In this document: positions 52,957 to 64,000 of the stretch, piece after piece
Layout of the letters: every line of letters starts with the position of its first letter
Numbering within the stretch: the stretch's first letter is position 1
Source: Thauera aromatica_A
Lineage (GTDB): Bacteria > Pseudomonadota > Gammaproteobacteria > Burkholderiales > Rhodocyclaceae
Length of the DNA: 64,000 nt
Assembly: GCF_023093595.1 (NCBI RefSeq)
Contig: NZ_JALLIK010000107.1
Location: 62,001 to 126,000, forward strand
Direction: 5' to 3'
Position numbers and translations under genes: made by a program
The notes under the pieces: model-generated
Database searches by the model: none
What the model was told of the DNA's origin: nothing
Seen by the model: the letters and a program-made list of their open reading frames with translations, nothing else

Positions 52957-55554
52957 TCAGACTTCGACGGTTTCGGCCACGCTCCTGAACTCTTCGATCT
53001 GATCGAAATTCATGTAGCGGTAGATGTCGCCCGCCTTCTGGTTGACCACCTCGACCTGCGCCATGTACTCGGCGACCGACGGGATCTTGCCCATCAGCGC
53101 GCATACCGCGGCGAGTTCGGCCGAACCCAGATAGACGCGGGTGTCGATGCCGAGGCGGTTCGGGAAGTTGCGCGTCGAAGTCGACATCGCGGTGCTGCCC
53201 TTGCGGATCTGCGCCTGGTTGCCCATGCACAGCGAGCAGCCCGGCATCTCCATGCGCGCGCCGGACTTGCCGAGCACGCCGTAGTAGCCTTCCTCGTTGA
53301 GGATCATCGCGTCCATCTTGGTCGGCGGGGCGATCCACAGGCGGGTTGGGATGTCGGACTTGCCGTCCAGCACCTTGCCCGCGGCGCGGAAGTGGCCGAT
53401 GTTGGTCATGCACGAGCCGATGAAGACTTCGTCGATCTTGTCGCCGGCAACTTCCGACAGCAGCTTGACGTCGTCCGGGTCATTCGGGCAGGCGACGATC
53501 GGCTCCTTGACGTCGGCGAGGTCGATCTCGATCACGGCGGCGTACTCGGCGTCGGCGTCGGCCTTGAGCAGCTCGGGCTTGGCGATCCACGCTTCCATCG
53601 CCTTGATGCGACGGCCGAGGGTGCGCGCATCCTGGTAGCCGTTGGCGATCATCCACTTCATCAGCGTGATGTTCGAGCGCATGTACTCGATGATCGGCGC
53701 CTTATCCAGGTGCACCGAGCAGGCGGCGGCCGAACGTTCGGCGGCGGCGTCGGACAGTTCGAAGGCTTGCTCGACCTTCAGGTCGGGCAGACCCTCGATC
53801 TCGAGCACGCGGCCGGAGAAGATGTTCTTCTTGCCCTTCTTCTCCACGGTCAGCAGGCCCTGCTTGATCGCGTAGTAGGGAATGGCGTTGACCAGGTCAC
53901 GCAGGGTCACGCCCGGCTGCAGCTTGCCCTTGAAACGCACCAGCACCGATTCGGGCATGTCGAGCGGCATCACCCCGGTGGCGGCGGCAAAGGCCACCAG
54001 ACCCGAGCCGGCCGGGAACGAGATGCCGATCGGGAAGCGGGTGTGGCTGTCGCCGCCGGTGCCGACGGTGTCCGGCAGCAGCAGGCGGTTGAGCCAGGAG
54101 TGGATCACACCGTCGCCCGGGCGCAGCGCGACGCCGCCGCGGGTGGAGATGAAGGACGGCAGCTCGCGGTGCATCTTGACGTCGACCAGCTTCGGGTAGG
54201 CCGCGGTGTGGCAGAAGGACTGCATCACCAGGTCGGCGGAGAAGCCGAGGCAGGCCAGGTCCTTCAGTTCATCGCGGGTCATCGGGCCGGTGGTGTCCTG
54301 CGAGCCGACGGTGGTCATCTTGGGCTCGCAGTAGGTGCCCGGACGGATGCCTTGGCCTTCCGGCAGGCCGCAGGCGCGGCCGACCATCTTCTGCGCCAGC
54401 GAGAAGCCCTTGCCGGTGTCGGCGGGGTTCTGCGGCAGGCGGAACAGCGTGGACGGCGGCAGGCCCAGCGCCTCGCGCGCCTTGGCGGTGAGGCCGCGGC
54501 CGATGATCAGCGGAATGCGGCCGCCGGCGCGCACTTCGTCGAGGATCACCAGGGTCTTGAGCTGGCTTTCGGCGATCACGGCACCATTCTTGGTCGCGGT
54601 AACCTTGCCCGAGGCGGCGTCGACCTTGAGCTCGATCTCGTCGCCCATGTCCATCTGCCCGGCGTCGATCTCGATCGGCAGCGCGCCGGCGTCTTCCATG
54701 GTGTTGAAGAAGATCGGGGCGATCTTGGAGCCCAGGCACACGCCGCCGAAGCGCTTGTTCGGGACGAAGGGGATGTCCTCGCCGGTGAACCACAGCACCG
54801 AGTTAGTGGCGGACTTGCGCGAGGAGCCGGTGCCGACCACGTCACCGACGTAGGCCACCAGGTTGCCCTTGGCGCGCAGTTCCTCGAGGAACTTGACCGG
54901 GCCGCGCACGCCGGGTTCTTCCGGGGTGATCCCGGGGCGCGGGTTCTTCAGCATCGCCAGCGCGTGCAGCGGGATGTCGGGGCGCGACCAGGCGTCCGGC
55001 GCCGGCGACAGGTCGTCGGTGTTGGTTTCGCCGGTGACCTTGAACACGGTGAGCTTCTGCGAAGCCGGCACTTCCGGGCGGCTGGTGAACCACTCGGCGT
55101 CGGCCCACGACTGCAGCACGGCGCGGGCGTTGGCGTTGCCGGCGTCGGAGAGCTCCTTGACGTCGTGGAAGTAGTCGAACATCAGCAGGGTCTTCTTCAG
55201 GCCCTCGGCGGCGATAGCGCCGACTTCGGCGTCGCCCAGCAGATCGATCAGCGGCTTGATGTTGAAACCGCCCAGCATGGTGCCGAGCAGTTCGGTGGCC
55301 TTCGCGCGCGACACCAGCGCACAGGACTCCTCGCCCTTGGCGACCCTGGCGAGGAACTCGGCCTTGACCTTGGCGGCATCGTCCACGCCGGCGGGGACGC
55401 GGTAGGTGAGCAGCTCGACGAGGAAGGCCTCCTCGCCGGCGGGGGGGTTCTTCAGCAGTTCGACCAGCTCGGTGGCCTGCTGCTTGGACAGCGGCAGCGG
55501 CGGGATGCCGAGGGCGGCACGTTCGGCGACATGGGCGCGGTAAGCTTCAAGCAC
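52957..55554 (-). CDS. acnB: Aconitate hydratase B
   Basis: The main aconitase of the growing cell in Gram-negatives; isomerises citrate to isocitrate with a [4Fe-4S] cluster. Cluster cysteines are in 'FIGSCMTNIGHF' and 'PGCSLCMGNQ'. The N-terminal HEAT-like domain (residues 1-160) and the swivel domain placed second ('GDVVGTGSSRKSATNSVLWF') mark AcnB rather than AcnA. The gene starts at a GTG (MLEAYRAHVAERAA), with GAGG upstream. 865 aa is normal. It diverges from acnA; its promoter contains the candidate GntR operator. Confidence 0.96.
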   Translation of the reverse strand: MLEAYRAHVAERAALGIPPLPLSKQQATELVELLKNPPAGEEAFLVELLTYRVPAGVDDAAKVKAEFLARVAKGEESCALVSRAKATELLGTMLGGFNIKPLIDLLGDAEVGAIAAEGLKKTLLMFDYFHDVKELSDAGNANARAVLQSWADAEWFTSRPEVPASQKLTVFKVTGETNTDDLSPAPDAWSRPDIPLHALAMLKNPRPGITPEEPGVRGPVKFLEELRAKGNLVAYVGDVVGTGSSRKSATNSVLWFTGEDIPFVPNKRFGGVCLGSKIAPIFFNTMEDAGALPIEIDAGQMDMGDEIELKVDAASGKVTATKNGAVIAESQLKTLVILDEVRAGGRIPLIIGRGLTAKAREALGLPPSTLFRLPQNPADTGKGFSLAQKMVGRACGLPEGQGIRPGTYCEPKMTTVGSQDTTGPMTRDELKDLACLGFSADLVMQSFCHTAAYPKLVDVKMHRELPSFISTRGGVALRPGDGVIHSWLNRLLLPDTVGTGGDSHTRFPIGISFPAGSGLVAFAAATGVMPLDMPESVLVRFKGKLQPGVTLRDLVNAIPYYAIKQGLLTVEKKGKKNIFSGRVLEIEGLPDLKVEQAFELSDAAAERSAAACSVHLDKAPIIEYMRSNITLMKWMIANGYQDARTLGRRIKAMEAWIAKPELLKADADAEYAAVIEIDLADVKEPIVACPNDPDDVKLLSEVAGDKIDEVFIGSCMTNIGHFRAAGKVLDGKSDIPTRLWIAPPTKMDAMILNEEGYYGVLGKSGARMEMPGCSLCMGNQAQIRKGSTAMSTSTRNFPNRLGIDTRVYLGSAELAAVCALMGKIPSVAEYMAQVEVVNQKAGDIYRYMNFDQIEEFRSVAETVEV

Positions 55555-55624
55555 GGCGACTTCCTCACTTTTTCGTGGCGGTGATCAGGACTCCGGGCGG
55601 GGATCGCCCGCGCGGACGGGGCGG

Positions 55625-55645
55625 ATTATATGTCTTTTATAAGAC
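55625..55645 (-). promoter_or_regulatory. acnB promoter with embedded palindrome (candidate GntR operator)
   Basis: On the minus strand a perfect -10 TATAAT (55630-55625) lies 70 bp before acnB. Directly upstream of it, where the -10/-35 spacer should be, is GTCTTTTATAAGAC (55632-55645), whose core TCTTTTATAAGA matches the palindrome between gntR and mdh at 11 of 12 positions. The -35 itself is weak (CACCTC). A repressor there would block the polymerase. It is also 200 bp upstream of acnA. Confidence 0.65.
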
Positions 55646-55845
55646 TCGAGGTGCAGTGCACCACCCGAACATCGAATCCGCTTTTCGAACCGGCGGCATT
55701 CTACTCCCGGAGTCGCCCGCGTACAGCCTACGCGTGACGATAGCGGGAACATCGGTCGGGGTCGCCAGTCGCATCTGCATCCGGGGGACACACTACCGCC
55801 ATCTCATCCGTCCGCCGCCGTAGGCGCCGGACAAGGAGGAGCATC

Positions 55846-58545
<2,700 letters not shown>

Positions 58546-58578
58546 AGGGCGCTGCGCACAGCGCCCCGCCGGCCGGGC

Positions 58579-59253
58579 TCAGCCCGGCCCGGCGGGATTG
58601 CGGAAGCGGATCCGCTCGGGCGAGGTCGCGCCGCCGGTCATGACGAAGCTCATCGCCTCGTCCATCGTCCAGTCGGTCGACACCACCTGCGCCACCGGCA
58701 CGATCTCGATGTAGCCCGAAGTGGGGTTGGGCGAAGTCGGCACGTAGACCGCCGCCAGTTCCTCCCCGCTCGCTTCGTCGCGGATCACCCGGGTGACGAA
58801 ACCCACCGCCTTCATCTCGGAAGACGGGAAGTTGATCAGCACCGCCCGCTGCACGCCCGCCGGTTTTTCCTTGACTGCGGCGAGAAAGCGCTTGGTCCCG
58901 CCGTAGATCGCCGCCACCACCGGGATGCTCTCGACCAGGCGCTCGAGCCAGTGGATGATGCGCTGGCCGATCACCAGCGAGGCGAGCCAGCCCAGCAGGT
59001 AGAACACGGCCAGGGTGAAGATCACCCCGAGCACCGACTGGAACTGGGGCAGGAGGATGAAGTCGGCGACGCCCGGGTAATTGCCCCGCAGCGCGCGTGA
59101 GAGGGTGCTCACCCAGGGCGTGCCGAGCTTCGACAGCTGGGTGAAGATGAAATCGAACACCAGCCAGGTCACCCACAGCGGCGCCGCCGTCAGCAGGCCG
59201 ATCAGCAGATAGCGCGGGGTGTGGCGGATGCGTTCATGCGCGTGCGCGTCCAT
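58579..59253 (-). CDS. DUF502 family membrane protein
   Basis: A 224-residue protein with two membrane helices ('YLLIGLLTAAPLWVTWLVFDFIF' and 'LGVIFTLAVFYLLGWLASLVIGQ') followed by the DUF502 signature 'LVESIPVVAAIYGGTKRFLAAVKEK' and 'AVYVPTSPNPTSGYIEIVP'. The function of the family is unknown. The ATG at 59253 has GGGGA upstream; the open frame to 59376 is not needed. Confidence 0.88.
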   Translation of the reverse strand: MDAHAHERIRHTPRYLLIGLLTAAPLWVTWLVFDFIFTQLSKLGTPWVSTLSRALRGNYPGVADFILLPQFQSVLGVIFTLAVFYLLGWLASLVIGQRIIHWLERLVESIPVVAAIYGGTKRFLAAVKEKPAGVQRAVLINFPSSEMKAVGFVTRVIRDEASGEELAAVYVPTSPNPTSGYIEIVPVAQVVSTDWTMDEAMSFVMTGGATSPERIRFRNPAGPG

Positions 59254-59470
59254 GGCGAGTCCCCGATGAATCCCGAAGGCAACAGGCCCGCAGCATACCG
59301 CAAGCACCCCGCGGCACACCGGCCGGGCCCCGGATCGCGACCGCCGCCTGCCGCAGCGCGTGCGATCGTCCTGCATCCCGAGCCCTCGCCGAAGCCCATG
59401 CTTTCACGCTAAAGTCGGCCCCCGAGCCCCTTCCCCCTGCCAATCCCGTTCCCCCGCCCGGCGCACCTCC

Positions 59471-59854
59471 ATGAACCTCGAAAAAGTCATCTTCGGTTTC
59501 TTCATCGTCCTCGCCGCGACGCTGAACTTCGGCTTCTTCGTCGGCGACATCGACAACCCCGCGCACCACGACATCTACGAGTTGTTCGCCGCCCTCGTCG
59601 TCAGCCTGATCGCCACCGTGCTCAAACTGGGCGACCGCACCCAGATCGGCGCCGTGCATCTATCGACCAGCCTCGTCGCCGACCTGCAGCTGCTTGCCGC
59701 GGCGATGGTCTGGGGCTACGCCGCCCACGTCTCCGCCGCCGGCCTCACCCCCGAGATGACCGCCCGCGTGGTCTCGCTGTCGGGCGGCGCGCTGTTCGCC
59801 AACATGGTCTCGGTCATCATCCTGATCGCCGAGACCATCATGCAGCGACGCTGA
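59471..59854 (+). CDS. Small membrane protein next to a K+ channel (DUF6394-like)
   Basis: A 127-residue protein with three or four hydrophobic segments ('VIFGFFIVLAATLNFGFFVGDID', 'YELFAALVVSLIATVLKLGDRTQ', 'LVADLQLLAAAMVWGYAAHV', 'LFANMVSVIILIAETIMQRR'). From memory it resembles the small family named DUF6394, but I cannot confirm that. It ends 19 bp before the K+ channel gene, so the two are probably co-transcribed and may work together. Confidence 0.7.
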   Translation: MNLEKVIFGFFIVLAATLNFGFFVGDIDNPAHHDIYELFAALVVSLIATVLKLGDRTQIGAVHLSTSLVADLQLLAAAMVWGYAAHVSAAGLTPEMTARVVSLSGGALFANMVSVIILIAETIMQRR

Positions 59855-59873
59855 AACCAGCCCCCCACGTGCC

Positions 59874-61613
59874 ATGCAGCGCCCCCTCTCCCGCCACCAC
59901 AGCATCTTCTTCCTGATCCTGCGGCGGCTGCGCGCGCCGCTGATCCTGCTCATCGGCATCATCGCGGTGTCGGTGCTGGGGCTGACCCTGATGCCCGGCG
60001 TGGACGAAGCCGGCGAGCCCCATTCCCTGAGCTTCTTTCACGCCTTCTACTTCATCAGCTACACCGCGACCACGATCGGCTTCGGCGAAATGCCCCATAC
60101 CTTTTCCGACCAGCAGCGGCTGTGGGTGACGGTCTGCATCTATCTGTCGGTGATCGGCTGGGCCTACACCCTGGGGGCGGTCTTCCGCCTGCTCTCCGAC
60201 CGCAGCCTGCGCCAGGCGATCGCGATGCAGGGCTTCGTGCGCGCGGTGCGCCGGCTGCGCGAGCCCTTCTACCTGGTGTGCGGCTACGGCGAGACCGGCC
60301 GCCTGATCTGCCAGGCGCTCGACCGCATGGGCATGCGCGCGGTGGTGATCGAACTCGACCACGACAAGGTCGGCGAAATCGACCTCCACAGCTACGCGCT
60401 CGACGTGCCCGCGCTGTGCGCCGATGCGGGCAACCCCGAAACACTCGAATTCGCCGGCCTCACCCATCCCCACTGCATCGGCGTGATCGCCCTCACCGAC
60501 GACGACCAGGCCAACCTCGCGATCGCCATCGCCGCGCGCCTGCTCGCCCCGCGCCTGCCCGCACTGTGCCGCGCCGAGCACCGGGAAACGTCGGCCAACA
60601 TGGCGTCGTTCGGTACCCGCCACATCATCGACCCCTTCGAGCGCTTCAGCGAAACCCTGGCGCTCGCGCTCCATGCCCCGAAGGCCTCCCAGCTGCTGGG
60701 CTGGCTCACCGGCCTGCCCGGCACCCGGGTCGAGCGCCAGCGCGACCCGCCGCGCGGGCACTGGATCGTCTGCGGCCACGGCCGTTTCGGACGCTGGATG
60801 GTGGACGCGATGGACGCCGAAGCGGTACCGGTCACGATCATCGACCTCGACGCCCGGCCCGACGGCGTCCATCGCTGGGTACGGGGCGACAGCACCGGCG
60901 CCGAATCGCTGCGCCAGGCCGGCATCGATCAGGCCACCGGCATCGTCTGTGCCACCGGCTCGGACGTCGACAACCTGTCGATCGCGGTCACCGCGCGCGA
61001 ACTCGCCCCCGACCTGTTCGTCATCGTGCGCCAGAACCACGAGGCCAACCACGCCTTGTTCGAAGCCTTCGAGGCCGACATCACCATGGTCCCGAGCCGG
61101 ATCATCGCCCACGAGTGCCTGGCGATCCTGAGCACCCCGCTGCTCGTTCCCTTCCTGCGCGAAGTACGCACGCGCGACGAAGATTGGTGCGACACCCGGC
61201 TCGAGCACCTGACCGCGCGCCTGGGGTGGACGGTGCCCGAGATCCGCAGCGAACGCATCAACCTGCATCGTGCGCCGGCACTCTACCGCCGCCTGATGCG
61301 CGGCGAGAGGATCACGCTCGAAATGCTGCTGCGCTCGCCGTCGGAGCGCGGTGCCGCACTCGAATGCGAAGTCCTGTTCCTCGATCGTGACGACGACCAC
61401 CACCTGCTGACACCGGAAGGCGACACTCCGATCCGCGCCGGCGACGAGCTCCTGCTCGCCGGCACCCACCGCGCGCTGAACGACTTCAGCCTCATCATCG
61501 CCAACGAACACACGCTCAACTACATCCTCACCGGCCAAGATCTGCCCGGCGGCTGGATCTGGGAAAAGCTGTCGCACCGCGCCCGCCCGGCGGCGCCGCC
61601 GAAGCTGCCCTGA
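59874..61613 (+). CDS. Potassium channel protein with two RCK/TrkA-N domains
   Basis: A 579-residue ion-channel protein. Two membrane helices (residues ~17-40 and ~85-110) flank a pore loop with the filter 'TATTIGFGEMP', that is GFG with Ile before it, where TVGYGD is the commonest form. Two NAD-binding RCK domains follow ('YLVCGYGETGRLICQALDRMG' near 135 and 'HWIVCGHGRFGRWMVDAMD' near 300) and a TrkA-C-like region near the end. Such channels are gated by cytosolic ligands. It is preceded by the small membrane protein gene. Confidence 0.85.
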   Translation: MQRPLSRHHSIFFLILRRLRAPLILLIGIIAVSVLGLTLMPGVDEAGEPHSLSFFHAFYFISYTATTIGFGEMPHTFSDQQRLWVTVCIYLSVIGWAYTLGAVFRLLSDRSLRQAIAMQGFVRAVRRLREPFYLVCGYGETGRLICQALDRMGMRAVVIELDHDKVGEIDLHSYALDVPALCADAGNPETLEFAGLTHPHCIGVIALTDDDQANLAIAIAARLLAPRLPALCRAEHRETSANMASFGTRHIIDPFERFSETLALALHAPKASQLLGWLTGLPGTRVERQRDPPRGHWIVCGHGRFGRWMVDAMDAEAVPVTIIDLDARPDGVHRWVRGDSTGAESLRQAGIDQATGIVCATGSDVDNLSIAVTARELAPDLFVIVRQNHEANHALFEAFEADITMVPSRIIAHECLAILSTPLLVPFLREVRTRDEDWCDTRLEHLTARLGWTVPEIRSERINLHRAPALYRRLMRGERITLEMLLRSPSERGAALECEVLFLDRDDDHHLLTPEGDTPIRAGDELLLAGTHRALNDFSLIIANEHTLNYILTGQDLPGGWIWEKLSHRARPAAPPKLP

Positions 61614-61703
61614 AACGGCCCTGGGACGGGCGCCGTCCTCCTCTTTCGCCGGTTTCCCGCCCCGGCCTCCGCACTTTGATCTCCGCGCCCCTCCTTCCGC
61701 GCG

Positions 61704-61934
61704 CTACGCCTCTTCCGGCCCCACTCCGACCAGTTCGATCTCCTCGCCGGCAAAGCGCACGCGCTGGCCGGCACGCAGCTTGGCGCGCTTGCGCGTCTCG
61801 AGCTTGCCGTCGACCCGGACCCGGCCTTCTTCCACCGCCACATGGGCGGCACCGCCCGAATCCACCAGGCCCGCGGCCTTCAACAACTGGTCGAGCTGGA
61901 TGTGCTCGCCACGCACGGCAAAACGGATGCTCAT
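61704..61934 (-). CDS. S4-domain RNA-binding protein (YbcJ-like)
   Basis: A 76-residue protein consisting of one S4 domain: 'IQLDQLLKAAGLVDSGGAAHVAVEEGRVRVDGKLETRKRAKLRAGQRVRF'. YbcJ-like proteins bind RNA; the exact role is unclear. The ATG at 61934 (MSIRFAVRGEH) is preceded by AGGAGG, a strong ribosome site. It diverges from the Ap4A-phosphorylase-like gene. Confidence 0.88.
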   Translation of the reverse strand: MSIRFAVRGEHIQLDQLLKAAGLVDSGGAAHVAVEEGRVRVDGKLETRKRAKLRAGQRVRFAGEEIELVGVGPEEA

Positions 61935-62015
61935 CGTCTTCCTCCTGCGCCCTCGCGCCACACGGGCACGGCGCTCATGTCAAAATGCGGCCATTGTCCC
62001 TTGCCAGCCCTTCGC

Positions 62016-62951
62016 ATGACCAGCGACGCCCTGCCTGCCGGCGCACCACTGGTGCCTCCCGTTCCCGCCCCGGAGCATGCCTGCGATCTCCCGGCCGACT
62101 TTCTCGAGCGCACCGACCGCACGATCGCCCGCGCCCTCGCAAGCGGCGCACTGCAACCGATCCGCACCGAGCAGACCTCGATCGAGTGCGACGGCGTACC
62201 GCACTTCTCGGTGCGCTGGGTTTCCTCCCTGGCCCTGAAGGACCGCGCCCGGGTCGACACCGTGACCCGCCGCAGGCCGGACTTCAACCCTTTTCTCCCC
62301 CCCGAAGCGGCGCTCACCGTCGCCGCGCTCGGCCCCGACCACCTGGTCGTGCTGAACAAGTTCCCGGTCATCGAGCGCCACCTGCTGATCGTCACCCGCC
62401 GCTTCGAAGACCAGAGCACGGCACTGAGCCACGCCGACTTCCGCGCCCTGGCCACCCTGATCGCCACCGCAGGCGGACTGGGCTTCTACAACGGCGGACG
62501 CATCGCCGGTGCCAGCCAGGCCCACAAGCACCTGCAATGGATTCCCGCAGGCACCACCGACCTGGCGGCCTTCGCCCCGCAGGGCGCAGCACGCCACGGC
62601 ACCGCGACCTCCAATCCGGCCCTGCCCTGGAGCCACGCTTTCGTCGCCCTCGCCGGCCTGGCCGGGAACGGCGGCGCTCAGATCCTGCAGGCCGCCTTCG
62701 CCGCCGCCTGCGAAGCGCTGTCGATCCCGGCGCAAGCGAACCCGATGCCGGCCTACAACCTGCTCGTCAATCCGCAGTGGCTGCTCGTGGTGCCGCGCAC
62801 CCAGGAAAAATGGGGAAACATTTCGGTGAATTCGCTCGGCTATGCCGGTTCGCTGTTCGTGCGCGACATCGAGCAGATCGAGACCTTGCGCGCAGCCGGA
62901 CCGCTCGCCGTGCTCGCCGCCGTCGGCCGCCCCTGCCGGCACGCAGACTGA
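62016..62951 (+). CDS. ATP adenylyltransferase / Ap4A phosphorylase-like protein
   Basis: A HIT-superfamily enzyme of the Ap4A phosphorylase II type, which splits diadenosine tetraphosphate with phosphate. The HIT-like motif is 'GASQAHKHLQWIP' (H-x-H-x-Q), with 'HLVVLNKFPVIERHLLIVTRRFEDQ' before it and 'MPAYNLLVNPQWLLVVPR' after, as in the fungal and bacterial phosphorylases. The ATG at 62016 gives 311 aa; the frame extends to 61842 but overlaps the divergent S4 gene. It would limit the alarm-like nucleotide Ap4A. Confidence 0.85.
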   Translation: MTSDALPAGAPLVPPVPAPEHACDLPADFLERTDRTIARALASGALQPIRTEQTSIECDGVPHFSVRWVSSLALKDRARVDTVTRRRPDFNPFLPPEAALTVAALGPDHLVVLNKFPVIERHLLIVTRRFEDQSTALSHADFRALATLIATAGGLGFYNGGRIAGASQAHKHLQWIPAGTTDLAAFAPQGAARHGTATSNPALPWSHAFVALAGLAGNGGAQILQAAFAAACEALSIPAQANPMPAYNLLVNPQWLLVVPRTQEKWGNISVNSLGYAGSLFVRDIEQIETLRAAGPLAVLAAVGRPCRHAD

Positions 62952-62999
62952 GAAGCAGGCTCAAAAGCGGGCGCGCCGCGCGGGACAGGCAACGCGGGC

Positions 63000-63359
63000 T
63001 CAGGCCGCGCGGGGCAGCGGCGCGTGCAGCAGCGGTGGCAGGCCGATGGTCGCGCGCAGCTCGTCGCACTTCGGGTTGGGCGTGCCGTCGTCGAAGTAGA
63101 CCGGGAACTCGCGGCACGGCGTCGGCCGGTTGTCGTAGATCGTGCACGCCACCTTCTCCCCCACCGTGCCGGCCAGCCCCGAACAGCGCCGCGGCACCTG
63201 GTTGCTGCCCTTCATGCAGCGCAGCGTGTGGTTGAGCTTTTTGGTCATGTCCGCGGGCACGAAACCGCCTGGCGCATCATCGGCTTCGGCCCAGTAGAAG
63301 GAAATGCGAAAGTGCGTGCAGCAGATGCCGCAATCGAGACAGGGATTGAAGCCTTCCAT
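63000..63359 (-). CDS. YkgJ-type cysteine-cluster protein
   Basis: A 119-residue protein with the zinc/iron-chelating pattern of the YkgJ family: 'FNPCLDCGICCTHFRISF' at the N-terminus, then 'RCMKG', 'RCSGL', 'ACTIYDNRPTPCREFPVY' and a final 'PKCDELR'. The MEGFNPCLDCGICC start (ATG 63359) fits the family. Its function is unknown. A related shorter protein is encoded 126 bp upstream on the same strand. Confidence 0.85.
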   Translation of the reverse strand: MEGFNPCLDCGICCTHFRISFYWAEADDAPGGFVPADMTKKLNHTLRCMKGSNQVPRRCSGLAGTVGEKVACTIYDNRPTPCREFPVYFDDGTPNPKCDELRATIGLPPLLHAPLPRAA

Positions 63360-63485
63360 GGTGGGCGGGGCACAGGCAGAGTGGTTCGGCGCGCGGATTC
63401 TATCCAATCCCGAAGTCTGCGCAAGCCTGCAAACCTTTTTATTTTCAATGCCTTGAAAATAAATTTGGCCAAATAGATCAAGCTT

Positions 63486-63807
63486 TCAGAGGGCTTCCAG
63501 GCCGTGGCGCCGGCGCGCCCGGGCGCAGGCCTCGTCGCCGATTCCCAGCGCCGCATAGGGTGCGAAGTCGCGACAGGGCGAAGGCCGGGCGGCATATAGG
63601 GTGCAGCGCACCGCCCCCCCGACTTCGCCTTCGAGCGCGATGCAGCGCGGCAGCGCGGCATCGGTGCCGCGCATCCGCACCAAGGTCGCCGTCACCGGCA
63701 CGGCGAGTGCATCCGGCACGCCGCCCGGCGCCCGGCTGGCCAGCTCGGAGTGGTGGAAATCCACCCTGAACGCAGCGCAGCAGGCACCGCAGCGGGTGCA
63801 ATGGTCC

Positions 63808-63815
<8 letters not shown>
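63486..63815 (-). CDS. Second YkgJ-type cysteine-cluster protein
   Basis: A 109-residue protein with 'CTRCGACCAAFRVDFHHSE' at the N-terminus, then 'RCIALEG' and 'RCTLYAARPSPCRDFAPY', the same cysteine layout as its neighbour. The ATG at 63815 overlaps the stop of the upstream SEC-C gene (ATGCGTGA), so they are translationally coupled. Function unknown. Confidence 0.83.

Positions 63816-64000
<185 letters not shown>

Noticed and set aside
52432..55584. A 1050-residue open frame on the plus strand
   Set aside because: It is antisense to acnB and shows the same low-complexity composition as other shadows. No ribosome site or domain.
59838..61577. A 579-residue minus-strand frame
   Set aside because: Mirror of the K+ channel gene; the channel has pore and RCK motifs, the mirror has none.

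Overview
The window is chromosomal DNA of a high-GC Gram-negative bacterium, most likely a betaproteobacterium of the Rhodocyclales (Thauera/Azoarcus type). The evidence is the gene content and order (mltG-tmk-holB-pilZ-tatD; sdhCDAB-sdhE-gltA-sucAB-lpd with a divergent mdh; a phasin; YgfZ, ZapE and a DUF2249 protein) and the very GC-rich third codon positions, which create very long antisense shadow frames. I see no rRNA, tRNA, CRISPR array, insertion sequence or prophage. The genus is an inference.

Layout: 1-6.3 kb (minus strand) holds a SulP anion transporter cut by the window edge and the run mltG-tmk-holB-pilZ-tatD-ankyrin protein. 6.5-14.2 kb carries single housekeeping genes: ygfZ, an NRDE protein, an L,D-transpeptidase, tadA, an esterase, an RcnB-like exported protein, glutathione reductase, a DUF2249 protein and a phasin. 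14.3-16.9 kb is a molybdopterin cofactor operon (mobB-moeA-moaD-moaE). 17-20.1 kb has a DinG/YoaA-type helicase and ZapE. 20.3-33 kb is a TCA-cycle block: lpd, sucB, sucA, gltA, sdhE, sdhB, sdhA, sdhD, sdhC and a GntR regulator on the minus strand, with mdh diverging. acnB and acnA, divergent from each other, lie at 53-58.5 kb. A palindrome between gntR and mdh recurs in near-identical form inside the acnB promoter, which suggests one GntR regulon for the cycle.

33.1-34.1 kb holds a CitE-like lyase. 34.4-43.7 kb is a compact ten-gene operon for a type II secretion/type IV pilus-like machine: pseudopilin, GspF, GspE, PilM-, PilN-, PilO- and PilP-like proteins, a lipidated TPR-secretin fusion and three more pseudopilin-type proteins. 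It is followed at once by a DsbC-type disulfide isomerase. Next come a separately promoted secreted metzincin protease (45.1-47.1 kb) and, convergent to it, a secreted cysteine-containing protein of unknown function. The protease is a plausible client of the machine. I recall this gene set being called 'predicted secretion system X' in subsystem annotation; I know of no characterised function.

49.2-52.6 kb holds an atypical NarL-type response regulator, a lytic transglycosylase whose signal peptide is split by an 11-base G tract (frameshift or phase switch), and a PAS-GGDEF diguanylate cyclase. 58.6-64 kb carries a DUF502 membrane protein, a small membrane protein next to a K+ channel with two RCK domains, an S4 RNA-binding protein, an Ap4A-phosphorylase-like enzyme, and three small cysteine-rich metal-binding proteins, the last cut by the window end.
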